7,375 nt of DNA from positions 1-7,375 of the forward strand of contig JAICUV010000173.1 of assembly GCA_025935655.1 (NCBI GenBank), written 5' to 3'. The notes beneath the pieces are model-generated. The model did not search any database. It was not told the DNA's origin and saw nothing but the letters and a program-made list of their open reading frames with translations. The translations under genes were made by a program, and so were the position numbers. The first letter of the stretch is position 1; every line of letters begins with the position of its first letter. Shown in pieces: positions 1 to 5,887 of the stretch. This stretch comes from Chloroflexota bacterium (GTDB taxonomy: Bacteria; Chloroflexota; Limnocylindria; Limnocylindrales; CSP1-4).

Positions 1-1
1 G

Positions 2-325
2 CTCCCCGCCAACCCGGGTGACCTCACGCTCATCTATCGCGCGAGCCACCCGCTGGACCTCGTGTTCCGCGACGAGCTCGAGCAGCTTGCCCGACACCGT
101 GGCGCGCGGGTCCTGTACGTCATCGGCCACCGGGGCGGCGGCCATGACGGTCATGCGGCGGGCGACCCGTTCGGCACGGAGGCGATCCGCCGCCTCGTGC
201 CCGACATCGCGAGCCAGGACGTCGACCTCTGCGGGCCCACCGGTCTGATGCAGGCCGTCGAGGGCCATCTGCGCGAGCTGGGCCTGCCGCGCGGCCAGCT
301 CCACGCCGAGCGCTTCGCCTACTGA
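2..325 (+). CDS. Ferric-reductase-like / ferredoxin-reductase-like oxidoreductase, C-terminal part (partial)
   Basis: The last 107 codons of a gene that begins before the window are visible; the frame opens at base 2 and ends with TGA at 323-325. They form the C-terminal half of a ferredoxin-NADP+ reductase-type NAD(P)-binding domain. The visible signs are a strand-helix segment (GDLTLIYRASHPLDLVFRDE), the diagnostic C-G-P motif in DVDLCGPTGLMQAVEGHLRE, and an ending HAERFAY whose last residue is aromatic, as is usual in this superfamily. In proteins with a ferric-reductase-like transmembrane domain this module passes electrons from NAD(P)H through FAD to membrane haem. The N-terminal membrane and FAD parts are outside the window, so that fuller architecture is inferred from the C-terminus and from the neighbours: an FMN-binding protein and an ApbE flavin transferase commonly accompany such reductases. 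A stand-alone soluble reductase or oxygenase reductase component remains possible. Confidence 0.8.
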   Translation, partial: LPANPGDLTLIYRASHPLDLVFRDELEQLARHRGARVLYVIGHRGGGHDGHAAGDPFGTEAIRRLVPDIASQDVDLCGPTGLMQAVEGHLRELGLPRGQLHAERFAY

Positions 326-335
326 GCGATGCCCA

Positions 336-386
336 GCTGCCGCGCGGCAGCCACCACACGCCGTCGGCCGGGCGCCCCGGCCGGCG
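336..386 (+). terminator. Two tandem GC-rich hairpins after the reductase gene, possible terminator
   Basis: Eleven bases after the reductase stop there is a perfect 6-bp inverted repeat (GCTGCC, loop GCGC, GGCAGC; 336-351). A much stronger hairpin follows at 362-386: an 11-bp stem (CGTCGGCCGGG with CCCGGCCGGCG, one G-U pair) and a 3-base loop. There is no T-run after either one, so this is not a classical Rho-independent terminator. U-less hairpins are thought to end transcripts in some high-GC bacteria. The position, between a finished gene and an apparent operator, fits a transcript boundary. The function is inferred; the structures are visible. Confidence 0.4.
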
Positions 387-441
387 ACCCCGGGGGCGGA
401 CGGGACCGACCTCCCCCCAGCGGCCCCGCCCGCCCCCGGGT

Positions 442-460
442 CCTCTCACCGTCATCTCAG
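442..460 (+). promoter_or_regulatory. Direct-repeat operator A (OmpR-family type), upstream of the FMN-binding gene
   Basis: Two 8-bp direct half-sites, CCTCTCAC (442-449) and CATCTCAG (453-460), lie 11 bp apart start to start with a 3-bp gap. A closely matching pair with identical spacing stands before the protease gene at 1781-1799. The distance to the start codon is also alike (55 bases here, 59 there). Tandem half-sites one helical turn apart are the known binding mode of OmpR/PhoB-type regulators, and one such regulator is encoded at 3718-4395. That it binds here is inference. I see no convincing -10 box downstream. Confidence 0.55.
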
Positions 461-515
461 CCACCGCGACCACCATCCAGCGGCAACCGACCATCCCCAC
501 ACCTGGAGCGCCCCC

Positions 516-983
516 GTGTTTCCGAAGCGTGGCGCGATCGCCCTCGGGCTCACCGCGATCGCGCTGGTCCTCCTCATCAGCTTCCGCACCCCGACCGACA
601 CGGTGCCCGGGGGCGCCGGCACCGCGGCCGTCGGGCGCGGCGCGACCGGACAGTCCGACCCGACCGGCGCCACGCGTGGCTCCGCGGACACCGCCGCCCA
701 GGCCGGCAGCAGGACCGTCGACGGACCGGTCGTCCAGACGCGCTTCGGGCCCGTCCAGGTCGAGGTGACGCTCCAGGGCTCGACGATCACCTCGATCACC
801 GCGCTCCAGCTCCCGGGCGGGGATCGCCGGTCCGCCCAGATCAGCGACCGCGCCGAGCCCGCGCTCCAGAGCCAGGCGCTCCAGGCGCAGAGCGCGAACA
901 TCGACGGCGTGTCGGGGGCCACGTACACGAGCACGGCCTATGCGCGGTCGCTCCAGGCGGCGCTCGACGCGGCGGGGAGCTGA
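516..983 (+). CDS. Membrane-anchored FMN-binding (FMN_bind) domain protein
   Basis: This 155-residue protein starts at GTG 516, with GGAG at 505-508 and a 7-base spacer. Residues about 5-23 form one hydrophobic segment preceded by K4 and R5, so it is a signal anchor that places the rest outside the cytoplasm. A low-complexity Gly/Ala/Thr linker (about 28-68) leads to an FMN_bind-type domain (about 69-152). This contains a full flavinylation motif, DGVSGAT at 130-136, where T136 (codon 921-923) is the expected residue for covalent FMN attachment, as in NqrC and related ApbE substrates. The probable role is a one-flavin extracytoplasmic electron carrier between the upstream membrane reductase and an unknown acceptor. 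The flavin transferase gene begins 8 bases downstream, so enzyme and substrate are probably co-transcribed. There is no cysteine. The family assignment rests on the motif plus context; the electron partner is unknown. Confidence 0.85.
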   Translation: MFPKRGAIALGLTAIALVLLISFRTPTDTVPGGAGTAAVGRGATGQSDPTGATRGSADTAAQAGSRTVDGPVVQTRFGPVQVEVTLQGSTITSITALQLPGGDRRSAQISDRAEPALQSQALQAQSANIDGVSGATYTSTAYARSLQAALDAAGS

Positions 984-991
984 CCCGCTCG

Positions 992-1780
992 ATGGGCCCC
1001 TCGGCATCCACGGGCCGCCGCCAGGTCCGCGTGGAGCACGTCATGGGCACGACCGTGTCCATCGACGTCCGGGAGCCGTTCGTGGCCGAGGCCGCGATCG
1101 ACGACGTCATCGCCTGGTTCCACGACGTCGACCGCAGGTTCAGCCCGTACCGCGCCGACAGCGAGGTGACCCGCGTGGGCGACGGACGCCTGGCCCTGGA
1201 GGACGCGAGCCCGGATGTGCGGGCGATGTTCACGCTCGCGGACGACCTGCGGGGCCGCACCGACGGCTACTTCGACCCGCGCGGCTTTCGCGCGGACGGG
1301 CGCCCCGATCCCACCGGGGTCGTGAAGGGCTGGTCCGTGGACGAGGCGATCGCGCGGCTGCGCCTCGCCGGGGCGCGCAACGTGCAGGTGGCCGCCGGCG
1401 GTGACCTCGTCGCGGCCGGGGAGGCGGAGCCGGGCCGCGGCTGGCGGATCGGCATCCGGCACCCGGACGACGCCGGGAGCGTGGCGGCCGTGCTGGAGGT
1501 CCGCGACCTCGGCGTCGCGACCTCCGGCCTGTATGAGCGCGGCGGGCACATCCGCGACCCGCACACCGGGCGCGTCCCCACCGGGCTGCGCTCGATGACG
1601 GTCGTCGGACCGTCGCTCGCGATCGCGGACGCGTTCGCCACCGCGGCGTTCGCGATGGGCGAGGCCGGCACCGCGTGGGTCGCCCGGCAGGCAGGCATGG
1701 GCGCGCTCGCGATCACCGGCCGCGACCGCGTGGTCTGGTCGCCGCTCGTCGGCACCCTCCTGCGCACCGAGGGCCGCTGA
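992..1780 (+). CDS. apbE: FAD:protein FMN transferase (ApbE family)
   Basis: This 262-residue enzyme moves FMN from FAD onto a Thr of a target protein in a Mg-dependent reaction; the obvious target is the FMN-binding protein just upstream. Family signatures in order: MGTTVSIDV (18-26), FSPYRADSEVTRV (50-62), the V-K-G-W segment at 111-114 followed by D117, N-V-x-V-x-x-G-G-D (130-138), H-I-R-D-P-H-T-G (186-193) and D-A-F-A-T-A (213-218), where the Asp and Thr are the expected metal ligands. ATG 992 was chosen because it lies 8 bases after the previous stop, with GGGGAG at 974-979 inside the end of that gene. ATG 1043, 17 codons on, is a weaker alternative because it would cut an N-terminal strand. 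The frame is open back to 329, but that part is an out-of-frame reading of the FMN-binding gene and carries no signal peptide. The protein is shorter than many exported ApbE proteins and looks cytoplasmic. Confidence 0.93.
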   Translation: MGPSASTGRRQVRVEHVMGTTVSIDVREPFVAEAAIDDVIAWFHDVDRRFSPYRADSEVTRVGDGRLALEDASPDVRAMFTLADDLRGRTDGYFDPRGFRADGRPDPTGVVKGWSVDEAIARLRLAGARNVQVAAGGDLVAAGEAEPGRGWRIGIRHPDDAGSVAAVLEVRDLGVATSGLYERGGHIRDPHTGRVPTGLRSMTVVGPSLAIADAFATAAFAMGEAGTAWVARQAGMGALAITGRDRVVWSPLVGTLLRTEGR

Positions 1781-1799
1781 CCTCTCAGCACCCTCTCAG
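1781..1799 (+). promoter_or_regulatory. Direct-repeat operator B (OmpR-family type), upstream of the protease operon
   Basis: The perfect 8-bp repeat CCTCTCAG occurs at 1781-1788 and 1792-1799, 11 bp apart with a 3-bp gap, immediately after the apbE stop codon. It matches operator A (442-460) in sequence, period and distance to the next start codon. By eye I found no other TCTCAG on the + strand of the window outside these two sites. It is the likely control point for the protease, DUF5666-like, regulator and kinase genes, which would make the two-component system autoregulated. Binding is inferred; the repeat is visible. No clear -10 hexamer was found downstream. Confidence 0.6.
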
Positions 1800-1858
1800 G
1801 CGCCGGGCGTTCACTGGGTGCGATCCACCCGCCTGCGCACCGCGCGGAGTCGCACCGC

Positions 1859-2881
1859 ATGACCACTCCGATCACCCCTGGCGAGCCCGACCCGTACCGG
1901 CCCGTCTTCGCCAGCCCCGTCGAGCCGTCTCCGCCACCCGCGCCCGCCGCGCCGCCGGCGCCGCCCGCCCCGCAGTTCGCGGCGCCGGCCTCGCCCGCGG
2001 CCGGGCCGGGTCCGCTCGCGCCGTCCCGTTCTTCGGGCGGCGGCGACGGCGGCCGAGACGACGGCGGCCAGCGCGGTCGGGGCCGGAGCGGCATCGGCAC
2101 GGTGCTCGTCGCCGCGGTCCTGAGCGCCACGCTTGCCGCCGGGGGAACCGCGGTCGCGGTGACCCGGCTGCTTCCCGCGCAGCCGGCGACGCCGACCGAC
2201 GTCGGGGTCGCCCGCACGACCAGTTCCACGACGGTCCAGGCCATCGACCTCACCGCCGTCATCGCCGAGGCCCAGAAGTCCGTGGTCACGATCACGGCGA
2301 ACGGGGTGAGCACGGACGGCTTCTCGCCGTTCGGCCAGCCCGTGGGCGGGATCGGGTCGGGGATCGTCCTCACCGCCGACGGCTACATCCTCACCAACCG
2401 CCACGTCGTGGAGGGCGCCCAGACGCTGAGCGTCGAGCTCCAGGACGGCACGACCTACGACGCCCGGCTGGTCCAGCAGTCCGACACCAAGGACCTCGCG
2501 CTGATCAAGGTCGAGGCGACCGGGCTCGCTGCCGCGCGGATCGGCGACTCGTCCGCGGTCCAGATCGGCCAGACGACGCTCGCCATCGGCAGCCCCCTCG
2601 GCACGTACACCGAGACCGTGACCCGGGGCATCCTCTCGGGCCTGGGACGCGACGTCACGGTCCAGGACGAGCAGACCGGGCGCCCGACCACGCTCACGGG
2701 CCTGATGCAGACCGACGCCGCGATCAACCCCGGCAACAGCGGCGGCCCGCTGCTCGACGCCTCCGGCGCCGTCATCGGCATCAACACCGCGGTCGCGAGC
2801 AGCGCCCAGGGCCTCGGCTTCGCGATCCCGATCAACGACGCGGCCGACCTCATCGCCAAGGCGACGGGCGCCGGCGCCTGA
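1859..2881 (+). CDS. Membrane-anchored HtrA-like trypsin-type serine protease without PDZ domain
   Basis: A 340-residue serine endopeptidase of the HtrA/DegP type, probably for envelope protein quality control. ATG 1859 has GGAG at 1846-1849 with a 9-base spacer. The layout is a Pro/Ala-rich cytoplasmic tail (1 to about 55), a Gly/Arg/Asp-rich stretch (about 58-78), one membrane segment (about 79-102), a short linker and a chymotrypsin-fold domain (about 128-335). The catalytic triad is complete: H182 in TNRHVVEG, D212 in DTKDLALIKV and S294 in NPGNSGGPL. The segment QTDAAINPGNSGGP is typical of the HtrA family. The protein stops right after GFAIPIND, where a PDZ domain would normally begin, so the usual substrate-sensing domain is absent. 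The operator at 1781-1799 and the two-component genes that follow resemble known pairings of HtrA proteases with envelope-stress systems, such as MprAB-PepD in mycobacteria. The substrate is unknown. Confidence 0.92.
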   Translation: MTTPITPGEPDPYRPVFASPVEPSPPPAPAAPPAPPAPQFAAPASPAAGPGPLAPSRSSGGGDGGRDDGGQRGRGRSGIGTVLVAAVLSATLAAGGTAVAVTRLLPAQPATPTDVGVARTTSSTTVQAIDLTAVIAEAQKSVVTITANGVSTDGFSPFGQPVGGIGSGIVLTADGYILTNRHVVEGAQTLSVELQDGTTYDARLVQQSDTKDLALIKVEATGLAAARIGDSSAVQIGQTTLAIGSPLGTYTETVTRGILSGLGRDVTVQDEQTGRPTTLTGLMQTDAAINPGNSGGPLLDASGAVIGINTAVASSAQGLGFAIPINDAADLIAKATGAGA

Positions 2882-2912
2882 CCCCGACCCACCAGGACGC
2901 AACGAGGACGCC

Positions 2913-3686
2913 ATGACGACGCCCACCCCGGAGCACGAGCCGGTCACCGAGCGGTTCGAACCCATCCCGGCCGGCCAGCTGCCGCCGGCGGTCGCCGCCC
3001 CTCCGCCTGCGGCACCGGCGCCGGCACCCGTCCCGCCGATGGCACTACCGCCGACCACGTTTGCGGCCCCGGAGCCCGGCGGCATCCCCACCCAGCCCGT
3101 GCTCCCCGGCGCGCCCGTCGTCGCCGGCGGCACGTCATCCGCGGGCGGGTACTCGTCCGGTGGCTCGCCACGCGTCCTCAACCTCGTCCTCGGCGTCGCC
3201 CTGCTCATCGCGGTCGCGGGCATCTCGTTCGCGATCGGCCGCACCAGCGCGCCCGCCGGTACGAGCGCCGTCTCGAGCACGGGATCCGACCCGACCGTCA
3301 ACGGCGGCATGGGCCCGCTCGCGGGCCGGGGCCCCAATGCGAGCTTCGATCTCAACGGCAACGGTGGTCCCGGCACCGACCCGGATGGCGACCGGGGATT
3401 CGCGGGTGGCCGGCCGTTCGGCATCGGCGGACTCGGCATCGAGGGTACCGTCCAGTCCGTGGACGGCTCGAGCGTGACGATCAGGACCGCCGACGGCGCC
3501 ACGATCACCGTCGGGATCGACGGCAGCACGACGTACCACCGGCAGGCCGATGCGCAGGCGTCCGACGTGCAGGCGGGCAGGACCGTCATCATCACCCTCG
3601 CGGACGGGTTCCGGCCCGGGCGCGGCGCCGCCGGCAACGGGTCCATCACCCTCGGCAACGCCGGTTCCATCACCGTGGTGCCCTGA
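2913..3686 (+). CDS. Membrane-anchored DUF5666-like protein of unknown function
   Basis: A 257-residue protein. ATG 2913 has GAGGA at 2904-2908 and lies 31 bases after the protease stop, so it is probably in the same operon. A Pro/Ala-rich cytoplasmic tail (1 to about 85) is followed by one membrane segment (about 88-109). Next comes a Gly/Asn/Asp-rich outer linker (about 112-172), with an acidic stretch at 146-160 (D146, N148, N150, D156, D158, D160). A small beta domain follows (about 176-230) with the pattern GTVQSVDGSSVTIRTADG and then TITV, GIDGSTTYHR and RTVIITLADG. That domain resembles DUF5666, a small beta-barrel-like family often found beside sensor kinases. The first four residues and the overall plan mirror the protease upstream. 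I cannot assign a biochemical function; an accessory or ligand-binding role for the adjacent kinase or protease is only a guess. No cysteine is present. Confidence 0.75.
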   Translation: MTTPTPEHEPVTERFEPIPAGQLPPAVAAPPPAAPAPAPVPPMALPPTTFAAPEPGGIPTQPVLPGAPVVAGGTSSAGGYSSGGSPRVLNLVLGVALLIAVAGISFAIGRTSAPAGTSAVSSTGSDPTVNGGMGPLAGRGPNASFDLNGNGGPGTDPDGDRGFAGGRPFGIGGLGIEGTVQSVDGSSVTIRTADGATITVGIDGSTTYHRQADAQASDVQAGRTVIITLADGFRPGRGAAGNGSITLGNAGSITVVP

Positions 3687-3717
3687 GAAGGGCACGCCGC
3701 AGGATCGTGAACGACCG

Positions 3718-4395
3718 ATGCACCTCCTCCTCGTCGAGGACGACGAGCGCCTCGCCCGCAGCCTCACCCGCCTCCTCGAGGAGGACCGGCACATCGTGGA
3801 GCACGCGCCCGACGGCCGGACGGGCGTGGAGCTGGCCTCGGCGCTCGACGGCCTGGACGCGGTGATCCTGGACATCGGCCTGCCCGACATGTCGGGCCTG
3901 GACGTCGCCCGGCGCATCCGCAAGGACGGCATCGACGTCAGCATCCTCATGCTCACCGCCCGCGACACCGTCAACGACCGCGTCATGGGCCTCGACGCCG
4001 GTGCCGATGACTACGTGGTGAAGCCGTTCGCGTACCAGGAGGTGGCCGCGCGGCTCCGGGCCCTCGCGCGCCGCGCCGAGCCCGGCCCGCGACGCGCGGA
4101 GCCCGTCCTCACGGCCGGCGCGATCTCGCTCGACGAGGCCGCCCGGCGGGTGACCGTCAACGGGCGGAACGTCGACCTCAGCCCGCGCGAGTTCTCGCTC
4201 CTCGAGGCGCTCCTGCGCCACGCCGGGCAGACGCTCACCCGCGACCAGCTCCTCGACCATGCCTGGCCGTTCTCCGTCGCGGTGACGCCCAACGCCGTGG
4301 ACGCGTACGTGCACTACCTGCGCACCAAGCTCGGCGACGCCGGCGCGCAGGTGGAGACCGTCCGCGGCGTGGGGTACCGCCTGGCCGATGGCTGA
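3718..4395 (+). CDS. OmpR/PhoB-family response regulator
   Basis: A 225-residue two-domain DNA-binding regulator. The receiver domain (1 to about 116) has the acidic pair D8/D9, phospho-acceptor D52 in ILDIGLPDMSG, T80 and K102 in the V-K-P-F motif. The C-terminal winged helix (about 130-222) shows the family pattern: LSPREFSLLEALLRHAG, TRDQLLDHAW, the recognition-helix region NAVDAYVHYLRTKL and VRGVGYRL at the end. ATG 3718 was chosen because MHLLLVEDDE is the normal receiver start; the frame is open upstream, but that part reads through the preceding gene. AGGA at 3701-3704 is a rather distant ribosome site. It overlaps the kinase gene by 8 bases, so the two are translationally coupled partners. 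Likely targets are the two direct-repeat sites at 442-460 and 1781-1799, by inference from family binding habits. Confidence 0.95.
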   Translation: MHLLLVEDDERLARSLTRLLEEDRHIVEHAPDGRTGVELASALDGLDAVILDIGLPDMSGLDVARRIRKDGIDVSILMLTARDTVNDRVMGLDAGADDYVVKPFAYQEVAARLRALARRAEPGPRRAEPVLTAGAISLDEAARRVTVNGRNVDLSPREFSLLEALLRHAGQTLTRDQLLDHAWPFSVAVTPNAVDAYVHYLRTKLGDAGAQVETVRGVGYRLADG

Positions 4396-5815
4396 CGGGG
4401 TCCGCCTGGACGTCCGCGACGACGACGCGGAGCAGGCGGCGCTCGGCGACGAGGCGCGCCTCATCCGTCGCGTCCGCTGGCGTCTCGTGGCGTGGAGCGG
4501 CATCTCCACCCTGGTGGTGCTGCTCATCCTCGGTGCGGCGCTGTACGCCGTGACGGCGAGCACGCTCAGCGGCGCGAGCATGACCCAGCTCGAGAACCGC
4601 GTGGACCCGTGGGTGGCGCGCCTCTCCGGCAATGCCGCCGGCGGGGATGGGCCGGGCTTCGGGTTCCAGCCCGGCAACGGCAACACGTTCCTGTTCGCGT
4701 TCGACGACGCGGGCACGCAGGTGGGTCTCGAGGGCGAGCGGGCGGTCGCGCTCGAGGGGATGCCCGAGGCGGGCAGCCTCGCGGCGGCCCGCACGGCGAA
4801 GGACGGGCGCGACGTCCGGACGGTGGACGTGACGCTGGGCAGCTCCACGTTCCCGGCCCGGCTGCTGACCCAGCGCGTCGTGTACGTCCAGGACGGCAAG
4901 ACCTACTTCCTCCAGGCCCTCCAGGACCGCTCGACCGAGGTGGCGACGCTCCAGTCGCTGCTCGTGACCCTGCTCGTCGGCGGGATGGTCGTCGTCGTGG
5001 TCGCCTTCGCCTTCGGGGCCGTGTACGCCAGCCGGGCGCTGGTGCCCATCCGCCAGTCGCTCGAGGCCCAGCGGGTGGCGCTCCGCCGCCAGCGCGAGTT
5101 CGCGGCCGATGCGAGCCACGAGCTGCGCACCCCGCTGACCGTCATCCGCTCCTCGGTGGAGCACCTCCAGCGCCACCGCGACGAGCCGGTGGCCCAGTCG
5201 GCCGACGCGCTCGAGGACATCGACGCCGAGGTCACCCACCTCACGACGCTCGTGGACGACCTGCTCCTGCTCGCCCGGTCCGACTCCGGCGCCATCCACC
5301 TCGAGGCCGTGGAGCTCGACCTCGGCGACGTCGCGTTCGACGCGGCCGGGTCGCTCGGCCGGGCGGCAGAGGCGCGAGGCGTCCGCGTGGTCGTGGACCC
5401 GGAGCCCGCGATGGTGACCGGCGACCCAGCCCGGCTGCGGCAGCTCGTGATGATCCTGGTCGACAACGCCGTGCGCCACAGCCCCCGGGGCGGCGAGGTC
5501 ACCGTCCAGGTCCGTGCATCCGGTGCGATCGCGGCGATCGAGGTCTCCGACCAGGGCCCGGGCCTGCGCGAGGAGGACATGCCCCACGTCTTCGACCGCT
5601 TCTGGCGGGCGCCCGGCGCCCCGTCGGGCGGGACGGGCCTGGGCCTCGCCATCGCGAAGTGGATCGTCGACCGGCATCGCGGCCGGATCGGCGTCGCGAA
5701 CCGGCCGGGCGGCGGCGCCGCGTTCCGCGTGGAGCTGCCCGCGGTGGGACAGCCGCCGATCGCCCCGCCGCCGCCCCCGGAGGACGCGGGTCGCGCGACT
5801 GAGCAGGGGGCCTGA
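4388..5815 (+). CDS. Transmembrane sensor histidine kinase
   Basis: A 475-residue kinase that partners the overlapping response regulator. The layout is a cytoplasmic lead (1-33), membrane segment 1 (about 34-57), an extracytoplasmic sensor region (about 58-189) with no family I recognise, membrane segment 2 (about 190-214), then HisKA and HATPase domains. H244 in FAADASHELRTPL is the phosphorylated His (codon 5117-5119). The N-box has N360 (LVDNAVRHSPRGG), the G1 box has D388 (DQGPG), the F-box is FDRFW (402-406) and the G2 box is GGTGLGL (414-420). Only about 30 residues separate membrane segment 2 from H244, too few for a full HAMP domain; this short form is known in some HAMP-less kinases. 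The tail after 455 is Pro-rich. The protein has no cysteine, so it cannot sense by its own disulphide. The signal is unknown, but the neighbours suggest envelope or redox stress. Confidence 0.95.
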   Translation: MADGVRLDVRDDDAEQAALGDEARLIRRVRWRLVAWSGISTLVVLLILGAALYAVTASTLSGASMTQLENRVDPWVARLSGNAAGGDGPGFGFQPGNGNTFLFAFDDAGTQVGLEGERAVALEGMPEAGSLAAARTAKDGRDVRTVDVTLGSSTFPARLLTQRVVYVQDGKTYFLQALQDRSTEVATLQSLLVTLLVGGMVVVVVAFAFGAVYASRALVPIRQSLEAQRVALRRQREFAADASHELRTPLTVIRSSVEHLQRHRDEPVAQSADALEDIDAEVTHLTTLVDDLLLLARSDSGAIHLEAVELDLGDVAFDAAGSLGRAAEARGVRVVVDPEPAMVTGDPARLRQLVMILVDNAVRHSPRGGEVTVQVRASGAIAAIEVSDQGPGLREEDMPHVFDRFWRAPGAPSGGTGLGLAIAKWIVDRHRGRIGVANRPGGGAAFRVELPAVGQPPIAPPPPPEDAGRATEQGA

Positions 5816-5840
5816 TCGGCCGGTCGGGTCGGGTCCCGCG

Positions 5841-5849
5841 TGGTACCCT
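5841..5849 (+). promoter_or_regulatory. carA: Extended -10 promoter of the car operon (candidate)
   Basis: TGGTACCCT (5841-5849) fits the extended -10 pattern TGnTAnnnT and stands out in very GC-rich DNA. It begins 26 bases after the kinase stop codon. The position 17 bp upstream (5821-5826, CGGTCG) has no good -35 match, which is acceptable for an extended -10. Transcription would start near 5856, just before the first PyrR-type hairpin, so both hairpins would be in the mRNA leader. Confidence 0.5.
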
Positions 5850-5864
5850 CGGCCCATCCTGATG

Positions 5865-5884
5865 GCCGGTCCCGTGAGGCCGGC
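5865..5884 (+). promoter_or_regulatory. PyrR-binding RNA hairpin 1 in the car leader
   Basis: The RNA GCCGGUCCCGUGAGGCCGGC folds into a 5-bp stem (GCCGG with CCGGC), a bulged U at 5870, two C-G pairs (CC 5871-5872 with GG 5878-5879) and a 5-base loop CGUGA. This is the shape of a PyrR-binding loop, and the bases match the established consensus core UCCNGNGAGGY. PyrR with UMP binds such loops to repress pyrimidine genes, which fits carA downstream. The loop and 3' stem supply GAGG (5876-5879) five bases before an ATG at 5885, which is in frame with the leader ORF. PyrR itself is not in the window. Confidence 0.8.
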
Positions 5885-5887
5885 ATG

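Noticed and set aside
329..991. N-terminal extension of the ApbE frame back to 329
   Set aside because: It overlaps the whole FMN-binding gene in another frame and reads as Arg/Pro-rich nonsense; the ApbE fold starts after 992.
1811..3673. A 620-codon open frame on the minus strand across the protease and DUF5666-like genes
   Set aside because: Antisense shadow with biased composition and no recognisable domain; the + strand genes have motifs and ribosome sites.
3683..3688. CTGAGA (reverse complement of TCTCAG) before the response regulator gene
   Set aside because: A single 6-mer spanning the stop codon of the previous gene, with no second half-site 11 bp away.
3550..3717. Longer start for the response regulator
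   Set aside because: The added residues are an out-of-frame reading of the preceding gene; the receiver domain begins normally at ATG 3718.
5829..5843. A possible third PyrR loop in GTCGGGTCCCGCGTGG
   Set aside because: It reads UCCCGCGUGG, which breaks the GNGAGG part of the consensus, and lies upstream of the likely transcription start.
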